Part shown: one piece after another, positions 6,148-8,994 of the stretch
How positions within the stretch are numbered: position 1 is the stretch's first letter
How the letters are laid out: every line of letters starts with the position of its first letter
Origin: Clostridiales bacterium
GTDB lineage: Bacteria > Bacillota > Clostridia > Lachnospirales > WQUN01
Direction of reading: 5' to 3'
DNA: 8,994 bases
NCBI GenBank assembly: GCA_031254075.1
Contig: JAIRVD010000306.1
Span: forward strand, 1-8,994
Translations under genes and position numbers: made by a program
The notes under the pieces: generated by a model
Database searches by the model: none
What the model saw: only the letters and a program-made list of their open reading frames with translations
Told to the model about the DNA's origin: nothing

Positions 6148-6169
6148 GCCCTGACGGGAGGAATTTAAA

Positions 6170-6862
6170 ATGTTAAGCAGATTAAAAAGAGAAGGAAAAT
6201 TGTTGGCGGTATCGCTGACGGCGGGAATGGTTTTCGCGTTTTGTGTGGCGGCGTATACCTATGTATATTCTGCGACGGCGCAAAGAGATATCGCCGAAAA
6301 CGTAATTCGTTTTCATGTGATGGCAAACAGCGACAGCGCAGTTGACCAGGATTTAAAAGAATATGTACGAACGGAGGTTCTTGATAAATTTTCGGAAACG
6401 CTTTCCTCAAACGGAAGCATTGAAGAAGCGCGTCTGACTTTTTTGCATCAAGTGCCGGAATTGCAAACATTTGTGGAAGAGCTTATCCGAAGCGAAGGAT
6501 ATGATTACAGCGTATCCGTAGATTTAACAACCGCGTATTTTCCGACGCAATACTACGGCGATATTTCATTTCCTCCCGGCAACTATGAAGCCGTGCAAAT
6601 TACAATCGGCGAGGGTGTCGGACAAAATTGGTGGTGCCTGATGTTTCCGCCGCTGTGTTATGTGGATATGACCGCGTCGGAAGAATCACGAACGCGGCTC
6701 GCAGAAACCGTTTCCGAAGAAAGCTTCCTGCTGCTTACACATCAAGAACAATCCTCGCCCGAGCTCGAAGTTCGCTTCCGCGTAGTCGAATGGTGGCAGA
6801 ACCGCAACGCCCCGACACCGCAACCGACTTTACCGCCTGCGCATCAAGTCGTGGAAAGATAG
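6170..6862 (+). CDS. spoIIR: Stage II sporulation protein R
   Basis: The 230-residue product is SpoIIR, the signal made in the forespore and secreted into the intermembrane space, where it activates the mother-cell protease SpoIIGA to process pro-sigma-E. A single hydrophobic signal or anchor segment lies at about residues 11-35. The family core is clear: VIRFHVMANSDSAVDQDLK (45-63), TAYFPTQYYGDISFPPGNYEA (about 121-141) and ITIGEGVGQNWWCLMFPPLC (144-163), with the conserved Cys156 and Cys163. The ATG at 6170 follows GGGAGG (6156-6161) by eight bases. Length is normal for the family, with a short Pro-rich tail (APTPQPTLPP). It has its own sigma-F-like promoter at 6014-6043, consistent with forespore expression, and a leader made of tandem repeats. 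It is a single-gene unit, convergent with the two-component operon. Confidence 0.95.
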   Translation: MLSRLKREGKLLAVSLTAGMVFAFCVAAYTYVYSATAQRDIAENVIRFHVMANSDSAVDQDLKEYVRTEVLDKFSETLSSNGSIEEARLTFLHQVPELQTFVEELIRSEGYDYSVSVDLTTAYFPTQYYGDISFPPGNYEAVQITIGEGVGQNWWCLMFPPLCYVDMTASEESRTRLAETVSEESFLLLTHQEQSSPELEVRFRVVEWWQNRNAPTPQPTLPPAHQVVER

Positions 6863-6957
6863 GCAACCTCCGAAACCATCACTTCGTCCGAATTTCAAAC
6901 GCGCGTTGAAGTGCTCGCGATGTTTGAAATTCGTCTCAGAGGGTTTTCGGGGGTTGT
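6863..6957. terminator. Large nested inverted repeat filling the gap, probable bidirectional terminator
   Basis: An outer stem pairs 6864-6877 (CAACCTCCGAAACC) with 6942-6956 (ending CGGGGGTTG), 14 pairs with one wobble and one bulged T. An inner stem pairs CGAATTTCAAAC (6889-6900) with GTTTGAAATTCG (6922-6933), 12 perfect pairs. It occupies the whole gap between the convergent ends of spoIIR and the response regulator gene. No long T-tract follows on either side, so it is not a canonical intrinsic terminator. It could instead be a REP- or MITE-like element that landed between the genes. The pairing is seen; function is inferred. Confidence 0.6.
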
Positions 6958-7733
6958 CACTTATGCCCGGCGCGTGTTGCTTCAAGCATTTTAATCAGCC
7001 CTGTTCTGTTTCTCATAGAAACATAGCAGACCGAGCCGTCTGGCATAATTAAGCGGTCTCCGCCTTCGTTCAAGTAAATAATATTTGTGTCGGACAGTTG
7101 TCTGATATTGACAATATATGATTGATGACATTGAAAAAAAAGCCCGAACGGCAACCTCTTCATAACGTTCTTTATTGTGCCCGAAAATACATATTGCCTT
7201 TTTTTCATATGTGCGACAATGCGTTTACTTCCGCTCGGTGCTTGCGATTCAAAAAAAAGTATATCTTCATAACCGTAAGAATATTTTCGACCGCATATTG
7301 TTCTGAAAACAAAGCATCCTTCGTCAGAACGCGAAACATGCTTATCATAAGCATTATTTATGCATTCACAGATTATTACTCCCATTTCTCTGTCATATGT
7401 TTTTTTAATATAGGCAAGTGCCTCTACTTTATATTCAAAGGTAAGAGACATATATTGCGAGTGCGCCGTAATAAATACAATAAAACCTCTCGGGTCATAT
7501 TTTCTGATGGTTTTTGCTATGTTTACCCCGTTATATCCGCCATTAAGTTCCACATCTAAAAAATAAAGTCCGTGAACGGTGGTATTTTCTATCATCTCTA
7601 TGATTTTGGAAGGGTCGGACGTGGATAATACTACATCCATGTGCAATTCATTCATGATAATACAATTCGTCACACATTTTTTTATCATTTGCAGGTAGTA
7701 TTGGTCATCTTCGCAAATAAAAACGGATAACAT
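6957..7733 (-). CDS. LytTR-family response regulator, AgrA-like
   Basis: The 258-residue product has a receiver domain (about 1-125) with the acidic cluster Glu8-Asp9-Asp10, phospho-acceptor Asp60 in YFLDVEL, Thr89 and Lys110, all in their usual places. A LytTR DNA-binding domain follows (about 138-250), with the typical GLFFQCHQSYIVNIRQL (197-213). This layout is that of AgrA, ComE and VirR regulators, which bind direct repeats upstream of target genes. Its ATG immediately follows the TGA of the kinase gene with no base between. GAGGGAG (7746-7740), six bases upstream, lies inside the kinase's last codons, so translation is probably coupled. Target genes are not visible here, since neighbouring spoIIR has its own sigma-F-type promoter. 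Confidence 0.92.
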   Translation of the reverse strand: MLSVFICEDDQYYLQMIKKCVTNCIIMNELHMDVVLSTSDPSKIIEMIENTTVHGLYFLDVELNGGYNGVNIAKTIRKYDPRGFIVFITAHSQYMSLTFEYKVEALAYIKKTYDREMGVIICECINNAYDKHVSRSDEGCFVFRTICGRKYSYGYEDILFFESQAPSGSKRIVAHMKKRQYVFSGTIKNVMKRLPFGLFFQCHQSYIVNIRQLSDTNIIYLNEGGDRLIMPDGSVCYVSMRNRTGLIKMLEATRAGHK

Positions 7734-8993
7734 TCAAATCTCCCTCACTGTAAGTATTAATGAAAACTCACTTTCTTTTACATGTGCCGTAACAAAAATA
7801 TTTCCGCATTTTCCACAGATTTTTTTAAGATTATATAAACCGAGTCCCCTTCCCGGTCCCTTGGTTGAATATTCTTTTTCGAACATCATCTCGACGTTTG
7901 GCGGAATCTTGACGGTATTGCTGCAAATAATCAAAATATCTTCTTCGTCAATAATAATTCCGAATTTCAGTATCCTTGTGTCATTTTTCTTATGTGTTTT
8001 AAATTCTTCAAGCGCATTTTCGACGATAATTACAACCAGTTGATACAAATCGACTCTGTTAACGGGAATATTATCAACAGGCTCGGCAATGTCAATCTCA
8101 ACTTCGATACCTTCCGCCAATGCCTGCGCAAATCCGGCAGAAAGAAAGCCCACTATCTCAGGTATATGAATATTTTTTAACCTGTCCGTTGAGCTGTCCA
8201 GTTTTTTAAGAATTTCCTCGGAATAATTTAAATGCTTTATTAAATAATCCTTTAAATGCCCTTTATTCTCATCATTCGCGAAACCCATCAACGAAACCAA
8301 CATATTCTTATGCGCATGACGAAAATCCCGAAATTCATCATATGCCTGCACAAGATGCTTATTATGATTTTCCAAATCCTCAAGCGCTTTATTTTTATAC
8401 TCCGCCTCCATTTGTTTTTGCTGACTGCGGGAATACGCCGCTATGGTTATGATTGTCACTAAAAATATAAAGGTACCCAGTGAAACGTTGATATAGGCTA
8501 CAATATCGGGGCGTTCCATTAACCTGTACAATAAGCTGTTCACCAAAAACAGCGGATATGTAAGAACTGAAAGTACACAGGCATATGCGGCAAACATTTG
8601 CTTTGCCTTTATTGACAACTGCATGTAATTTTTGTTCAAAACGTTTCCGGTATACCGCGATACGATGTAGCACAAGAAAAACGTAGGAATCGCTACCGTA
8701 ATATGCAGAGGCAGGCTTTCCCTTACGTCATCGGGGGTAACCTTGAAAATCAGCGTAATAGGAATAGATGCCGTTGTATTCCCAATGGTTCCGATGATTA
8801 TGGAAAATAATGAATAATAAGCACTCAGCAAAAAATCTTTTGTCTTTTTGTATGCAATTATTGTAAAACCGACGGTAATGGAAACATTTGCAAATACCTC
8901 TGCGAAAATCATCAGGCTCGGAATATTAGATATTGCAGTAAATACAATAAAGGCTGTAGAATACGTCGCGAAGACCCCAAGCGCAATTTCGGA
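7734..8993 (-). CDS. AgrC-like sensor histidine kinase, cut by the right edge
   Basis: The visible part is at least 419 residues. It starts with several hydrophobic membrane segments, a charged linker (SQQKQMEAEYKNKALEDLENHNKH region), the H-box DFRHAHKNML, the N-box VIIVENALEEF and the GHKL-type G-box STKGPGRGLGLYNLKKI. This is the HPK10 pattern of peptide-sensing kinases such as AgrC. An ATG at 8912 is unlikely to be the true start: it has no ribosome binding site, and the same frame stays open to the edge, adding 27 codons that encode another hydrophobic stretch (ALGVFATYSTAFIVFTAI). The N-terminus therefore lies beyond the window. The phospho-acceptor His is residue 199 counted from that ATG. 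Its partner is the response regulator that follows directly. Any signal-peptide genes (agrB/agrD-like) would have to lie to the right. Confidence 0.88.
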   Translation of the reverse strand, partial: SEIALGVFATYSTAFIVFTAISNIPSLMIFAEVFANVSITVGFTIIAYKKTKDFLLSAYYSLFSIIIGTIGNTTASIPITLIFKVTPDDVRESLPLHITVAIPTFFLCYIVSRYTGNVLNKNYMQLSIKAKQMFAAYACVLSVLTYPLFLVNSLLYRLMERPDIVAYINVSLGTFIFLVTIITIAAYSRSQQKQMEAEYKNKALEDLENHNKHLVQAYDEFRDFRHAHKNMLVSLMGFANDENKGHLKDYLIKHLNYSEEILKKLDSSTDRLKNIHIPEIVGFLSAGFAQALAEGIEVEIDIAEPVDNIPVNRVDLYQLVVIIVENALEEFKTHKKNDTRILKFGIIIDEEDILIICSNTVKIPPNVEMMFEKEYSTKGPGRGLGLYNLKKICGKCGNIFVTAHVKESEFSLILTVREI

Positions 8994-8994
8994 C

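Noticed and set aside
6863..6957. Integron attC site
   Set aside because: The nested palindrome has no RYYYAAC/GTTRRRY core sites in the right positions and no integrase or cassette context.
7122..7559. 145-codon plus-strand open frame
   Set aside because: It lies entirely antisense to the response regulator gene, whose receiver and LytTR motifs are clear; no ribosome binding site or recognisable motif supports it.
8910..8912. ATG at 8912 as true start of the histidine kinase
   Set aside because: There is no ribosome binding site, and the same frame remains open with a hydrophobic segment up to the window edge.

Overview
The window comes from a Gram-positive endospore former, most likely a member of the Clostridia. 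The evidence is a clear spoIIR homologue with a forespore-type promoter, a Noc-like ParB-family protein, strong AGGAGG-type ribosome binding sites, consensus sigma-A promoters and an AgrC/AgrA-like two-component pair. I see no IS element, phage gene, tRNA, rRNA or CRISPR array.

Layout: (1) Positions 1-33 hold the first 11 codons of an unidentified minus-strand gene with a textbook sigma-A promoter. It diverges from a plus-strand class II Fic protein gene (201-1250). (2) On the minus strand, a small lipoprotein gene (4231-4007) is followed by a PMCA-type Ca2+ P-type ATPase gene (3888-1243). The ATPase stop codon lies inside the 3' end of fic, so the two genes converge with an 8-bp overlap. (3) A 255-bp divergent region with an everted GTGAAA palindrome leads into a Noc-like gene (4487-5293). 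This gene converges, with a 4-bp overlap, on a minus-strand gene for a three-helix membrane protein of unknown function (5943-5290). (4) A 226-bp divergent region holds a hairpin against the ribosome binding site of the membrane-protein gene, overlapping divergent promoters (one a strong sigma-F match) and three tandem 32-bp repeats that form most of the leader of spoIIR (6170-6862). (5) A 94-bp gap filled by one large nested inverted repeat separates spoIIR from a convergent two-component operon: an AgrC-like histidine kinase that runs off the right edge, then an AgrA-like LytTR response regulator with zero intergenic bases.

Functionally this looks like a mostly chromosomal housekeeping and developmental neighbourhood: calcium export, division-site protection, forespore-to-mother-cell signalling and probable peptide sensing. 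The genes are unrelated single units or pairs rather than one large system. I found no convincing new multi-gene system. The most notable points are the structured repeat leader of spoIIR, a Noc homologue that cannot carry the usual N-terminal membrane-targeting helix, the nested hairpin between spoIIR and the response regulator, and two convergent gene pairs that share stop-codon bases with no terminator between them.
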